Assembly: GCA_902786925.1 (NCBI GenBank)
Contig: CADAEK010000014.1
Span: 1 to 64,000, forward strand
Reading direction: 5' to 3'
Length of the DNA stretch: 64,000 bases
From: an uncultured Bacteroidales bacterium
GTDB lineage: Bacteria > Bacteroidota > Bacteroidia > Bacteroidales > Bacteroidaceae
A program made the translations under genes and the position numbers. The notes under the pieces are model-generated. The model was not told where the DNA came from. It made no database searches and saw nothing but the letters and a program-made list of their open reading frames with translations. Below are positions 1-7,746 of this stretch, piece after piece. Position 1 is the first letter of the stretch; every line of letters starts with the position of its first letter.

Positions 1-114
1 AAAAATTTTGTTAACTATGGAACAAGATTTTCATAGGCAAAGCGCAAAACAGAGGAAGAAAGGAATAGGTTTTAAGGACCACTACGAACCTGCTATCTTG
101 ACACTACGAACACA

Positions 115-180
115 AGGAGCACTAAAGGAAGGGTAAAGGAACACTAAAGGAGGACTAAAGGAACACTAAAGGAGGACTCT
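115..180. repeat. Direct repeats on ACTAAAGGA
   Basis: The sequence alternates GAACACTAAAGGA and GGACTAAAG units several times between about 115 and 180, giving an imperfect tandem array with a period near 11-22 bases. There is no coding periodicity and no known family. It is read directly from the sequence; function unknown. Confidence 0.7.
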
Positions 181-244
181 TACGAGTACTCTACTGCCAA
201 CGCAACTAAGTTCTATATTTGGGACCTGTCACCTTGGATTACTC

Positions 245-407
245 TTATAGTTCAAATTCCGCATAGATACCATAACTTTTACCCGTCCATGGACTAATCT
301 TTGTGGCATAGCAAGCAGCCATTGTGGAAGTCACGCCTATGACTCCTCCCACAGCCATGCTTACCCCTATTCCATCTCATGTTGATGAGCTTGAACTCGT
401 TCAGCAT
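245..407 (-). pseudogene. Possible frameshifted small peptide gene
   Basis: Downstream of a minus-strand TAACTTTG box (546-553), a frame beginning with ATG at 407 reads MLNEFKLINMRW, which resembles the start of a short leader. A different frame with ATG at 358 encodes a 37-residue glycine-rich, hydrophobic peptide starting MAVGGVIGVTSTMAACYA and ending at 245. One inserted or deleted base would join them. The combination of a charged leader and a Gly-rich hydrophobic core resembles bacteriocin-like or double-glycine small peptides, but that is only an analogy. It may equally be non-coding, or the 37-residue peptide may be translated on its own. Confidence 0.25.
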
Positions 408-545
408 CTCATGCCCGCAATATCCACGATGCAGTTTGATACTGTTGGCTGTCACATCATGCTGACAGCCCCATGCATCATAATGGGCATTGGTTGCCCT
501 AGATGATCTGCCTCCGGCCCATGCTGGCAGGCCATTCTCTACTTG

Positions 546-553
546 CAAAGTTA
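546..553 (-). promoter_or_regulatory. Bacteroidetes -7 promoter box (TAACTTTG)
   Basis: On the minus strand TAACTTTGCA matches the Bacteroidetes -7 consensus TAnnTTTG. It points towards the small possible peptide gene at 245-407. No other gene on this strand lies within the window, so the transcript is unexplained. Confidence 0.5.
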
Positions 554-716
554 CAGCGAAGCAAGAACAAAAACAAGAAAAAAAGAGTGTTTTTTGTCAA
601 ATATGAGCAAGGCTGCCCGAGATAGCTGATAGAGAGGCAGGAGCACAGCTTCGTAGCGGTGAACGTGTCTGATTTGGCGCCCATCTTTTCAATGCTTTTC
701 ATGCAGCAGGGGAAGT

Positions 717-800
717 TGTTCATAAGTTACGAACAATTATTCATAAGTTTGGAACAATTGTTCATAAGTTGCGAATAATTATTCATAAGTTATGAATAAG
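717..800. repeat. Tandem repeat on TTCATAAGTT
   Basis: Four near copies of a unit of about 21 bases built on TTCATAAGTT and GAACAATT or GAATAATT run head to tail. Parts of each unit are self-complementary, such as GAACAATTGTTC. It lies upstream of the hairpin at 805-830 and of the DUF2027 promoter. It could be an array of operator sites or simply unstable spacer DNA. Confidence 0.75.
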
Positions 801-804
801 TGAA

Positions 805-830
805 GTCTTGCCGTATTTTTACGGCAAGAC
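805..830. terminator. Hairpin GTCTTGCCGTA/TACGGCAAGAC
   Basis: An 11-bp perfect stem with a 4-base T loop is present. There is no T run on the plus side, so it is a structured element rather than a textbook terminator. It may end a transcript from either side. Confidence 0.4.
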
Positions 831-916
831 GGACGAAAAGAGAGGATAGACAGAGCGTGAAGGACGTTTTTTCTCATAAAGTTATGCGTGTTTTTTCATT
901 CTACTCGTTTTTTCCT

Positions 917-924
917 TATATTTG
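917..924 (+). promoter_or_regulatory. Promoter -7 box for the DUF2027-like gene (TATATTTG)
   Basis: TATATTTGCA fits TAnnTTTG and lies 23 bases before the ATG at 948, which leaves a very short 5' leader. Confidence 0.7.
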
Positions 925-947
925 CATCATAAAAAAGAGTTTCACAC

Positions 948-1457
948 ATGAACATAGGTGACCAAGTAAGATTCTTGAACGATGTGGGCGGAGGCAAAAT
1001 TACGGCGTTCCGTCCGGGAGGCATTGTGCTGGTGGAGGATGAGGATGGATTTGACGTGCCTGTATCGCAGGATGAGGTGGTGGTCATTGAGAGCCAAGCC
1101 AAGCAGCCTGCCCCCAAGCCTGCTCCGAAGGTGGAATATGGCCAGGCTCCCCTCAAGCCCAAGGATGCACAGCCCAAGAACGAGAAAGAGGTGGCACAGG
1201 AGCAGAGCCTGAACGGGAAGGAGTATCTGCAGTCGAAGACTGCGGCTCCGGCAGATGCGGAAGAAGAGGTTGTGGACGAGCAGCTGGAGGCACGCATTGT
1301 GCGTCTGGAACTGACCATCCAAAAGCTGGAGGCACGCATCGCGCGACTGGAGGCGGAGAACAATCTGCGGAAGAACGAGAAGCTGATGGCGCGCAAGACT
1401 CCATCGGCGAAGAAGCCTCATCGCCCCACAGACTTGGGAGACCTCAAGATTCTCTAA
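948..1457 (+). CDS. DUF2027-like N-terminal domain protein with coiled-coil tail
   Basis: The first 50 residues (MNIGDQVRFLNDVGGGKITA, then a VLVEDEDGFDVP motif) match the N-terminal region of Bacteroidetes DUF2027 proteins, a small beta-rich domain. In full-length members it precedes further domains ending in an Smr nuclease-like domain. Here the protein stops at 169 residues. After a Pro/Lys/Glu-rich linker (residues 60-100) it ends in a Leu/Glu/Arg heptad region (about 105-145) that should form a coiled coil. Function is unknown; the family is known only by domain. The rhamnose mutarotase gene follows 70 bases downstream in the same direction. The start is the first ATG after the promoter at 917. 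No frameshift remnant of an Smr domain is visible downstream, so this looks like a distinct short version. Confidence 0.75.
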   Translation: MNIGDQVRFLNDVGGGKITAFRPGGIVLVEDEDGFDVPVSQDEVVVIESQAKQPAPKPAPKVEYGQAPLKPKDAQPKNEKEVAQEQSLNGKEYLQSKTAAPADAEEEVVDEQLEARIVRLELTIQKLEARIARLEAENNLRKNEKLMARKTPSAKKPHRPTDLGDLKIL

Positions 1458-1527
1458 GATGGGCCACTCGGCATTCTATCATCAATCTCAGAAACTTCAT
1501 CCAACAATAACTAATACGATTAACCTG

Positions 1528-1842
1528 ATGAAAAGAGAAGCATTCAAGATGTTCCTGAAGCCAGGATGCAAGGAAGAGTACAAACGCCGTCACGCAAACC
1601 TGTTCCCAGAGCTGAAAGCCCTGCTGACAGAGAGCGGTGTGCGCAACTACAGCATCTATCTGGACGAGGATACTAACACACTCTTCGCCTACCAGGAGCT
1701 GGAGGGCGAAGGTGGCAGCCAAGACTTGGGCGGCACGGAGATTTGCCAGAAGTGGTGGGCCTACATGGCCGACATCATGGAGACAAACCCTGACAACAGC
1801 CCCGTGTCCATTCCGCTGCCTGAGATGTTCCACATGGACTAA
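1528..1842 (+). CDS. rhaM: L-rhamnose mutarotase
   Basis: The enzyme interconverts the alpha and beta anomers of L-rhamnose before isomerisation. The start was set at ATG 1528 (MKREAFKMFLKPG), which gives 104 residues, the usual RhaM length. The longer frame beginning at 1459 would add a 23-residue extension not found in the family. Recognisable features are the KMFLKPGCKEEYKRRH start, the YSIYLD strand, and the WWAYMADIME segment with paired tryptophans near the C-terminus; the fold is a ferredoxin-like dimer. No other rhamnose genes are nearby, so it may serve rhamnose released from plant pectin elsewhere in the genome. It lies between a DUF2027-like gene and an acyl-CoA ligase, both on the same strand. 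Confidence 0.92.
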   Translation: MKREAFKMFLKPGCKEEYKRRHANLFPELKALLTESGVRNYSIYLDEDTNTLFAYQELEGEGGSQDLGGTEICQKWWAYMADIMETNPDNSPVSIPLPEMFHMD

Positions 1843-1868
1843 TTAAACCAACATAAAGAAGCAGAGTT

Positions 1869-3494
1869 TTGGCTAAAGCAATAACAAGAATACTCAATTC
1901 CAACGACCCTTCCATCATCAGCATGATGGAGAGCACACTGAAGAGGAACTGGAATCGCTCCTGTGTCACCAACTATGGCACAGAGGTGAGCTATACCTAT
2001 GGCGATGTGGCCAAGATGATAGCTCGCCTGCACCAGCTGTTTCGCGAGTTGGGCATCGAGCCCGGCAACAAGATTGCCATTTGCGACAAGAACAATGCCC
2101 ACTGGGCCATTTCCTTCTTTGCCGCTTTCAGCTACGGCGCTGTCGCCGTGCCCATTCTTCCGGAGTTCAGCCCCGAACAGATTCAGAACATCTACGACCA
2201 CTCTGAGTCTACACTCTTCATCTGTGGCGAGAAATACGCGAAAGGGCTCAAGGCACGCATTCTCCACATCGCCGACTTCACCATGCCCGACCATTCGCAT
2301 GGCATCGACATGAATGCCTTCAACGACCTTCAGCCCGACGATGTGCACTACTTCCGCGAGCAGCCCGACGACCTCGCCCTGCTCAGCTACACCAGCGGTT
2401 CGACGGGACGCAGCAAGGGCGTGATGCTGCCCTACCGCTCCATCTGGTCCAACTGCATTTTTGCTGACGAGGTGGTGGACTTCAGGCCCGGAGACAACAC
2501 GCTCTCCATCTTGCCACTGGCACACATGTTCGGCTTTGCCTACGACTTCTTTTTTGCCTTCAATATCGGTTGTCATATTCACTTCCTCACCAAGACGCCT
2601 TCGCCCCATGTGGTCATCAAGGCCTTCCAGGCTATCAAGCCTGTGGTGGTGATTGTGGTTCCCCTCATTCTGGAGAAGATTGTGCAGAAACAGATATTCC
2701 CCATCCTGCGCACACGCCACATCCGCGCCTTAACTGCCATCCCCATCCTCAAGCAGGTGGTGTATAGGCAGATTCGCAACAAACTCTACTCCTCGCTCGG
2801 AGGCAACTTCTATGAGTGCATCATCGGAGGAGCCGCTTTCAACAAGGAAGTGGAGGACTTCCTGCATCAGATACGCTTCCCCTACACGGTAGGCTACGGC
2901 ATGACGGAGTGTGGCCCCATCATCGGCTACGAGGACAAGCACCTCTTCGTGCAAGGCTCCTGCGGAAAGGCCGCACCACGCATGAAAGTGAAGATTGACT
3001 CTGCCGACCCACAGAACAAGCCGGGTGAAATCCTCACACGAGGCACCAACGTGATGCTGGGCTACTACAAGAACGAGGAAGAGACTCTTGCCGCCATCGA
3101 TGAGGAGGGCTGGCTGCACACTGGAGACCTCGGCACAGTGGACGCTGAGGGCAACATCTTCATCCGCGGCAGAAAGAAGACCATGTTGCTGGGAGCCAAC
3201 GGGCAGAACGTCTATCCCGAGGAGATTGAGGACGCGATTGCCACCCACACCATCTTTGAGGAGAGCGTCGTCGTACAGCGAGGCGAGAAGCTCGTTGCCC
3301 TTGTCTATATCAGCGATCCCGCGCTGGAACACCACGGGCTCACCCGCGAGACCCTTCAGCAGCATCTCGACACGTACAAGCGGCACATCAACTCCTACCT
3401 TCCCGCCTTCGCGAACATTTCAGGCATTGAGGTGCAGGAACAGGAGTTCGAGAAGACGCCTAAGCGCAGCATACGCCGGTATCTGTACTCATAA
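1869..3494 (+). CDS. Long-chain fatty acid--CoA ligase (AMP-forming)
   Basis: This is an ANL-superfamily enzyme that activates a fatty acid as an acyl-adenylate and transfers it to CoA. Motifs in order are the phosphate-binding loop LLSYTSGSTGRSKGVML (about residue 170), the GYGMTECGP acyl-adenylate motif (about 340), TGDLGTVDAEG (about 415), and the hinge RGRKKTMLLGANGQNVYPEE leading to the small C-terminal domain. Length (541) suits the FadD/FACS class. The start appears to be TTG at 1869, 26 bases after the rhaM stop; the next ATG at 1923 would drop the first 18 residues. The substrate chain length cannot be read from the sequence. A strong hairpin follows at 3554. Confidence 0.88.
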   Translation: MAKAITRILNSNDPSIISMMESTLKRNWNRSCVTNYGTEVSYTYGDVAKMIARLHQLFRELGIEPGNKIAICDKNNAHWAISFFAAFSYGAVAVPILPEFSPEQIQNIYDHSESTLFICGEKYAKGLKARILHIADFTMPDHSHGIDMNAFNDLQPDDVHYFREQPDDLALLSYTSGSTGRSKGVMLPYRSIWSNCIFADEVVDFRPGDNTLSILPLAHMFGFAYDFFFAFNIGCHIHFLTKTPSPHVVIKAFQAIKPVVVIVVPLILEKIVQKQIFPILRTRHIRALTAIPILKQVVYRQIRNKLYSSLGGNFYECIIGGAAFNKEVEDFLHQIRFPYTVGYGMTECGPIIGYEDKHLFVQGSCGKAAPRMKVKIDSADPQNKPGEILTRGTNVMLGYYKNEEETLAAIDEEGWLHTGDLGTVDAEGNIFIRGRKKTMLLGANGQNVYPEEIEDAIATHTIFEESVVVQRGEKLVALVYISDPALEHHGLTRETLQQHLDTYKRHINSYLPAFANISGIEVQEQEFEKTPKRSIRRYLYS

Positions 3495-3553
3495 CCGCAC
3501 CTACAGCTACTACAGCCACACACAGGGCCCATCATTGCCCCATGCATAAAAAG

Positions 3554-3594
3554 ACTCCGCTCCTTAGCCTCGAAGACAAAGGAGCGGAGTTTCC
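3554..3594 (+). terminator. Terminator after the acyl-CoA ligase
   Basis: A 12-bp perfect stem (ACTCCGCTCCTT with AAGGAGCGGAGT) lies between the convergent ligase and GH30 genes. The minus side has a run of A that would read as U after the stem, so it may act in both directions. Confidence 0.75.
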
Positions 3595-3664
3595 TATTCC
3601 CCATATCATTGGCTGTAACCGTCTTCGCTTGAAAGAGGAAAACGAAGACCATCTGTACAAACAA

Positions 3665-3688
3665 AAGGGGTTGCAACCGCAACCCCTT
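3665..3688 (-). terminator. Terminator after the GH30 gene
   Basis: The palindrome AAGGGGTTGC/GCAACCCCTT with a 4-base loop lies just past the GH30 stop codon. On the minus strand it is followed by a T-rich stretch (TTTTGTTTGT). Confidence 0.75.
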
Positions 3689-3695
3689 GATATCA

Positions 3696-5231
3696 TTAAT
3701 TGTTCATGTAAACTTTCCTTGAGAAGCCGTCGGCAGTTCTTTCAACGCAGACACCCTTAGGCTTGCTCAGCTTTCGCCCTTGCAGGTCGTAATAAGTAGC
3801 CGGAGCGTTATCTTCCACAGCAGGCTGGTCTGTGATAGCCGTAGTCTCCTGGTCTATCATGAAGACGTAGGTGTTTACGCTACGGGCAGGCATACTAACT
3901 GCAGGATTCATGATAGACGCCGTGATGTCAAGTTCCTGAGTCTGGCACAGGTTCTCGGCTTCATTGCCTGTTGATTTGAGATGCGTTCCGCTCTTCACGT
4001 AGTAAGGCAACGTCAGCTTCAGGGTGTGATCTTCAGCCGAGCTGTTAATCGCCATGATGATGAGGGAATCGCCCTTGATGTAGGCTGAAGCCTGAAGTTC
4101 GGAACCAGTCGTAGTAGTGAAAGAGCCTCTGGCCTCCAAGCGAGTTGAGCCTGTGACATTCTTTGCGAAATGTGACATGACATAAGCACGGGGCAACAAC
4201 TTGTTCTTGCCGTTAGCTGCGCCATACTTTTCTTCACCAGTCCCTACGAAAGCCCAGTGGGCGCGCATATACCAATAGATGTAGCCCGTGCATCCGGCCA
4301 ACATACATTCATTCAGCTCGCGGGCGAACTCCAGCTGCTCGTCCCAGTTGGGAAGACGGTCTTTGAGGTAATCAGAGACAGAGTGCTCTGTCATCCACAC
4401 TTCCTTGCCGTACTTGGCGGCCTTGACAGCAGCGGCCTTCATGTTACCCAATGGTGGGTGTCCATAGAGGTGACCCGCGATGATGTCAATTTGGTCACGT
4501 GCCACTTCATCATCCATCAGCGCATCGGAGTAACGGGGGTCGAAACCGAGAGGCTCGGCACCAATCAAGCGCACCCCTTTGTAGGTCTCCCTGTCGAGCA
4601 AGTGGGCATAATTCTTCACAAGAGTGAGCTGCTGTGCAGGTGTGTAAAGACAGCCTGAGTAGTTAACCCACCAATCTGGCTCGTTCTGAACGGACACAGC
4701 ATCGACATCCACTTTTCTTGACTTCATGTAAGCAAGGAAAGTGTTTATCCACGGGAAAAATTTCTCGTAGCAGTCGGTGCGCAACTCGCCGCGCTGATTG
4801 GCAGGGTCGTTATCATCCTTGTCATTCACATGTCCTCCATTAGCACCTCCGTTGGTCTTGTAGTCGCCTGGTGGAGACCAAGGTGTTCCAAAAACAATGC
4901 CACCACGCGACTTAACTTGCTTTGCCGATGGGACACTTCCTTCCCAGTCGTACGGCGTGTCCCAGCCGATATCAGAAGCATTGATATCGCCCTTGAAGTT
5001 GGGTGATATTTCCATGCGCATGATATTCAAGCCGATTTTGGATTGTGAACCATAAAGCAGGCGCACAGGTTGCACATCAGTGCCATAAGGGCACATGGCC
5101 CCGTCACAACAGGCAGCGCCAAAGCCTGTCACGGTCTGGTAGCTGTAATTCTTTACCACCAGCAGCTTGCTTCCTGCATACGCAGTCCCTATCGCCAATA
5201 GGGCAACAATAAAGGTGAAAACTTTTTTCAT
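3696..5231 (-). CDS. Secreted GH30-family glycoside hydrolase
   Basis: A clan GH-A (beta/alpha)8 barrel glycosidase. ATG 5231 gives 511 residues and a clean signal peptide (MKKVFTFIVALLAIGTAYA); the upstream codons are outside the likely transcript start. The family mark TGFGAACCDG follows the signal peptide. The acid/base is Glu184 in SVQNEPDW and the nucleophile Glu282 in WMTEHS. A beta-sandwich region follows, and the C-terminus (YYDLQGRKLS, PKGV) resembles the tail seen on many Prevotella secreted proteins, possibly for type IX secretion or surface attachment. The QNEPDW form and overall shape fit xylan- or glucan-active GH30 enzymes better than glucosylceramidases, but the substrate is an inference. 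It is monocistronic with its own promoter and terminator. Confidence 0.85.
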   Translation of the reverse strand: MKKVFTFIVALLAIGTAYAGSKLLVVKNYSYQTVTGFGAACCDGAMCPYGTDVQPVRLLYGSQSKIGLNIMRMEISPNFKGDINASDIGWDTPYDWEGSVPSAKQVKSRGGIVFGTPWSPPGDYKTNGGANGGHVNDKDDNDPANQRGELRTDCYEKFFPWINTFLAYMKSRKVDVDAVSVQNEPDWWVNYSGCLYTPAQQLTLVKNYAHLLDRETYKGVRLIGAEPLGFDPRYSDALMDDEVARDQIDIIAGHLYGHPPLGNMKAAAVKAAKYGKEVWMTEHSVSDYLKDRLPNWDEQLEFARELNECMLAGCTGYIYWYMRAHWAFVGTGEEKYGAANGKNKLLPRAYVMSHFAKNVTGSTRLEARGSFTTTTGSELQASAYIKGDSLIIMAINSSAEDHTLKLTLPYYVKSGTHLKSTGNEAENLCQTQELDITASIMNPAVSMPARSVNTYVFMIDQETTAITDQPAVEDNAPATYYDLQGRKLSKPKGVCVERTADGFSRKVYMNN

Positions 5232-5255
5232 TAGTGTAAAAAATTGTTTGCGAGG

Positions 5256-5263
5256 CAAAGTTA
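5256..5263 (-). promoter_or_regulatory. Promoter -7 box for the GH30 gene (TAACTTTG)
   Basis: TAACTTTGCC on the minus strand lies 25 bases before the ATG at 5231 and matches TAnnTTTG. Confidence 0.75.
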
Positions 5264-5503
5264 CAACAATCTCAAGGAAAGCGCAAATAATTTAGTCTAT
5301 TTATCCCTATCTGACAAAAGAATACTCCATTCATCTGTGCACGACATCGGGCATTACACATATTATAATAGCGCACATGCGCACACGAAAGTTGCAACTG
5401 AATGAATTCAAAAGACCGGTTAGCAACACGCACACAAGCTATCGGGCTAACCACACGCGAGACACTAGGCAAGTCACACGTGAGACATCGGGCAAGCCGC
5501 ATT

Positions 5504-5944
5504 TCAATGACTGCGCTTTTGCTTAAAGAAGTCCTTCATCAGCTGGGCACACTCGGATTCAAGCACTCCGCTGACCACTTCGGTCTTGGGGTGCAACGCC
5601 TCCGGCGCAAAGCGCTGGAAACCACGCTTCTCATCGCTGGCCCCATAGACAAGCCGCCCTAACTGGCTCCACCCTATCGCCCCCGCACACATCACGCAAG
5701 GCTCCACCGTCACATACAATGTACATCCCGTCAGGTACTTACCCCCTAATGTCTCAGCCGCAGCAGTAATGGCCTGTATCTCTGCATGTGCCGTCACATC
5801 GTGCAAGGTCTCAGTCAGGTTGTGCCCACGGCCTATCACCTGTCCATTCGCCACAACAACCGCACCTACGGGAATCTCGTCTTGAGCCAGCGCCATGCGT
5901 GCTTCTTCGAGCGCCATGCGCATATATCGTTCGTCTGCTGTCAT
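5504..5944 (-). CDS. tadA: tRNA-specific adenosine deaminase
   Basis: The enzyme converts adenosine 34 to inosine in the wobble position of tRNA-Arg(ACG). The zinc and catalytic residues are intact: His53 and Glu55 in the HAE motif and Cys83/Cys86 in EPCVMCAGA. The 146-residue length is normal for bacterial TadA. The N-terminal PVGAVVV strand and the YGASDEKRG segment near residue 105 also fit. It is transcribed alone from a TATCTTTG box at 5965-5972. A paralogous guanine or cytidine deaminase is unlikely given the TadA-type spacing and context-free location. Confidence 0.95.
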   Translation of the reverse strand: MTADERYMRMALEEARMALAQDEIPVGAVVVANGQVIGRGHNLTETLHDVTAHAEIQAITAAAETLGGKYLTGCTLYVTVEPCVMCAGAIGWSQLGRLVYGASDEKRGFQRFAPEALHPKTEVVSGVLESECAQLMKDFFKQKRSH

Positions 5945-5964
5945 CTATTCCATTATTGAATGCA

Positions 5965-5972
5965 CAAAGATA
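5965..5972 (-). promoter_or_regulatory. Promoter -7 box for tadA (TATCTTTG)
   Basis: TATCTTTGTG on the minus strand is 21 bases upstream of the tadA ATG. Confidence 0.65.
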
Positions 5973-6078
5973 GCACTTTTCCACTTTGAGTGCCGCTTTT
6001 GAGCAAGATAAAGAGAAAAAAAACTTAAAATGCACTCTTTTTTAAGCGCGCATGGCAAGAATATTCCTTTTTTTATAT

Positions 6079-6086
6079 TAACTTTG
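6079..6086 (+). promoter_or_regulatory. Promoter -7 box for the VTC/DUF4956 operon (TAACTTTG)
   Basis: TAACTTTGCC lies 79 bases before the VTC-domain start. All five genes up to 10235 follow on the same strand with small gaps and no further matching box, so this is the likely operon promoter. Confidence 0.7.
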
Positions 6087-6164
6087 CCACAGTTCTCCGA
6101 TTGAGAATATCGAAACGAGATTAGCTACAATTGTCACTGACCTAAACGAAGACCAACTAACCAA

Positions 6165-6956
6165 ATGGGCAATACCGACCATGCCATTGGGGAGCTGCTA
6201 AACAGCATGGCTCCTATTACACTGGAAGAAATGTCGGACATCCGACTCATGAACAGGCTCGACACAAAATACGTGGCGAGCAAGGAGCAGTTGGTACAAT
6301 TGCTAAAGTTGGTGCAAGACAAATACTACGTGCAAGAAACACTTGAACGGCGTATCATTCCCTACCTCACCACTTACTACGACACCGAGGGGCATCTGCT
6401 GTACATGATGCACCACAACAAGCGTGCGCGAAGGATGAAGGTAAGAGTGAGAACATATGTGGCTAGCCATCTGACGTTCTTGGAAGTGAAGAACAAGAAC
6501 AACCACGCACGGACCAAGAAGAAGCGGATTGAAGTGCCCTCACAAGACAATTTCAGGAACACAGACGGCGCACACGAGCTGGTGCAGCGAAAGACAGGGC
6601 TAGACTTAGACCGTCTGAACGCGGTGGTGAGAAACCAGTTTGACCGAGTGACACTTGTGAACAAGGGCAAGACGGAGCGTCTGACCATCGACTTCAACAT
6701 CGGGTTCCACAACTTCGAGACCAACCACGACCACGGGACAGACCAACTGGTCATCATCGAACTGAAACGAGACGGAAACGTCTTTTCGCCTGTATGCAAC
6801 TTGCTGCGAGACATCCACGTGCACCCCACAGGCTTCTCCAAATGCTGCATCGGAATGGCGCTGACCGACCCAAAACTGAAGCAAAACAATTTCAAACCTA
6901 AACTGAAAGCCCTGGAGAAGATTAACGGAAGGAAGTTTATTGACCACGAGCTCTAA
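6165..6956 (+). CDS. Polyphosphate polymerase (VTC) domain protein
   Basis: The 263-residue protein carries a VTC-type domain of the CYTH/tunnel fold. In yeast the Vtc4 domain makes polyphosphate from ATP. Charged tunnel residues typical of the family are visible: RLDTKYV near residue 31, YYDTEG near 70, a basic cluster NKRARRMKVRVR (about 84-95), FLEVKNK (about 105), LTIDFN (about 170) and VIIELKRDG (about 192). There is no signal peptide or membrane segment, so it is probably cytoplasmic and works with the membrane protein encoded next. Polyphosphate as product is inferred from the family; in bacterial gene sets of this kind the true product has not been settled, as far as I know. Confidence 0.82.
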   Translation: MGNTDHAIGELLNSMAPITLEEMSDIRLMNRLDTKYVASKEQLVQLLKLVQDKYYVQETLERRIIPYLTTYYDTEGHLLYMMHHNKRARRMKVRVRTYVASHLTFLEVKNKNNHARTKKKRIEVPSQDNFRNTDGAHELVQRKTGLDLDRLNAVVRNQFDRVTLVNKGKTERLTIDFNIGFHNFETNHDHGTDQLVIIELKRDGNVFSPVCNLLRDIHVHPTGFSKCCIGMALTDPKLKQNNFKPKLKALEKINGRKFIDHEL

Positions 6957-7012
6957 CCCACAAGCCTATCAGGCTTATATGACTCAAAGAAAAACTAATA
7001 ACTAAATATAAC

Positions 7013-7711
7013 ATGGATGCCATCAACGATTTCTTAGCAGTACTGTCAAGCGACACATGTCGAATCCTTGACTTATTCCTGCGACTTATCATCAACACAT
7101 TCTTCACGATTCTCATTGCACGCGCCTTCTACTTTCCGAAGGCTCGCCGCCGCGATTTCTTCTTCACCTACATCCTGGTGGGATTCTGCATCTTCATGCT
7201 TATCCACCTGATGGGCGACGCCAAGATTAAGACCGGCATTGCGATGGGCCTGTTTGCCATCTTCTGCATCATGCGCTACAGAACCGAGTCGGTGCCTATC
7301 CGCGAGATGACCTATCTGTTCCTCATCATCTCCCTGGCAGCTATCAATGGTTTGGCTTGGGCCGCAGACATCAGCCCGAAGCATCCAGAGTTTGCAGGCC
7401 CCCTGATGACGAGCATGGGTGAGCTGATTCTGACCGACCTCGTGTTTGTGCTGGGTGTATGGATTGCTGAGGCCAACAAACTGGTGAAGAGTCTGTCATC
7501 AAAGTACATCAAGTATGACAAGATAGACCTCATCAAGCCTTCCATGCGCAAGGAACTCATCGAAGACCTGAGAGCACGCACCGGCTTGGACATCACAAGC
7601 GTGTCTATCGGCTCTATCGACTTCCTGAAGGACATGGCACTCATCAAGGTTTACTACAACACCGACGAGGAAGACGAGTCCGCACAAAAGATGCCTAAAG
7701 AATATGCATAA
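7013..7711 (+). CDS. DUF4956 membrane protein
   Basis: The 232-residue protein has about five hydrophobic segments (roughly residues 22-41, 47-67, 71-90, 97-117, 128-152) followed by a soluble C-terminal domain of some 75 residues that begins at KYDKIDLIKP. This is the DUF4956 pattern, a family repeatedly found next to VTC-domain genes. Function is unknown; a role as the membrane partner of the polymerase, for instance in moving or anchoring the polymer, is an inference from context. Its stop codon overlaps an ATG (TAATG at 7709-7713), which may allow translational coupling to the next gene. Confidence 0.8.
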   Translation: MDAINDFLAVLSSDTCRILDLFLRLIINTFFTILIARAFYFPKARRRDFFFTYILVGFCIFMLIHLMGDAKIKTGIAMGLFAIFCIMRYRTESVPIREMTYLFLIISLAAINGLAWAADISPKHPEFAGPLMTSMGELILTDLVFVLGVWIAEANKLVKSLSSKYIKYDKIDLIKPSMRKELIEDLRARTGLDITSVSIGSIDFLKDMALIKVYYNTDEEDESAQKMPKEYA

Positions 7712-7746
7712 TGCATGATACTCGAAACGCTTTCAATATATCATCT

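Larger units (their letters stand above)
1..916. other. Repeat-rich stretch with no convincing intact gene
   Basis: No open frame here shows a recognisable protein family. Visible structure: short direct repeats built on ACTAAAGGA (about 115-180), a minus-strand promoter box (546-553) with a possibly broken peptide gene downstream of it (245-407), a tandem AT-rich repeat (717-800), and a hairpin (805-830). The start of the window may cut off the end of a neighbouring gene, but no frame entering from position 1 looks coding. Confidence 0.6.

Noticed and set aside
499-723. 74-residue minus-strand frame near the window start
   Set aside because: It begins inside a repeat region, has no promoter box and its Phe/Leu-rich middle comes from a poly-A/T stretch.
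1459-1527. N-terminal extension of rhaM
   Set aside because: Starting at 1459 would add 23 residues that no rhamnose mutarotase has; ATG 1528 gives exactly the family length.
1839-2720. 293-residue open frame opposite the acyl-CoA ligase gene
   Set aside because: Antisense shadow of a confidently assigned enzyme; the translation has no recognisable domain.
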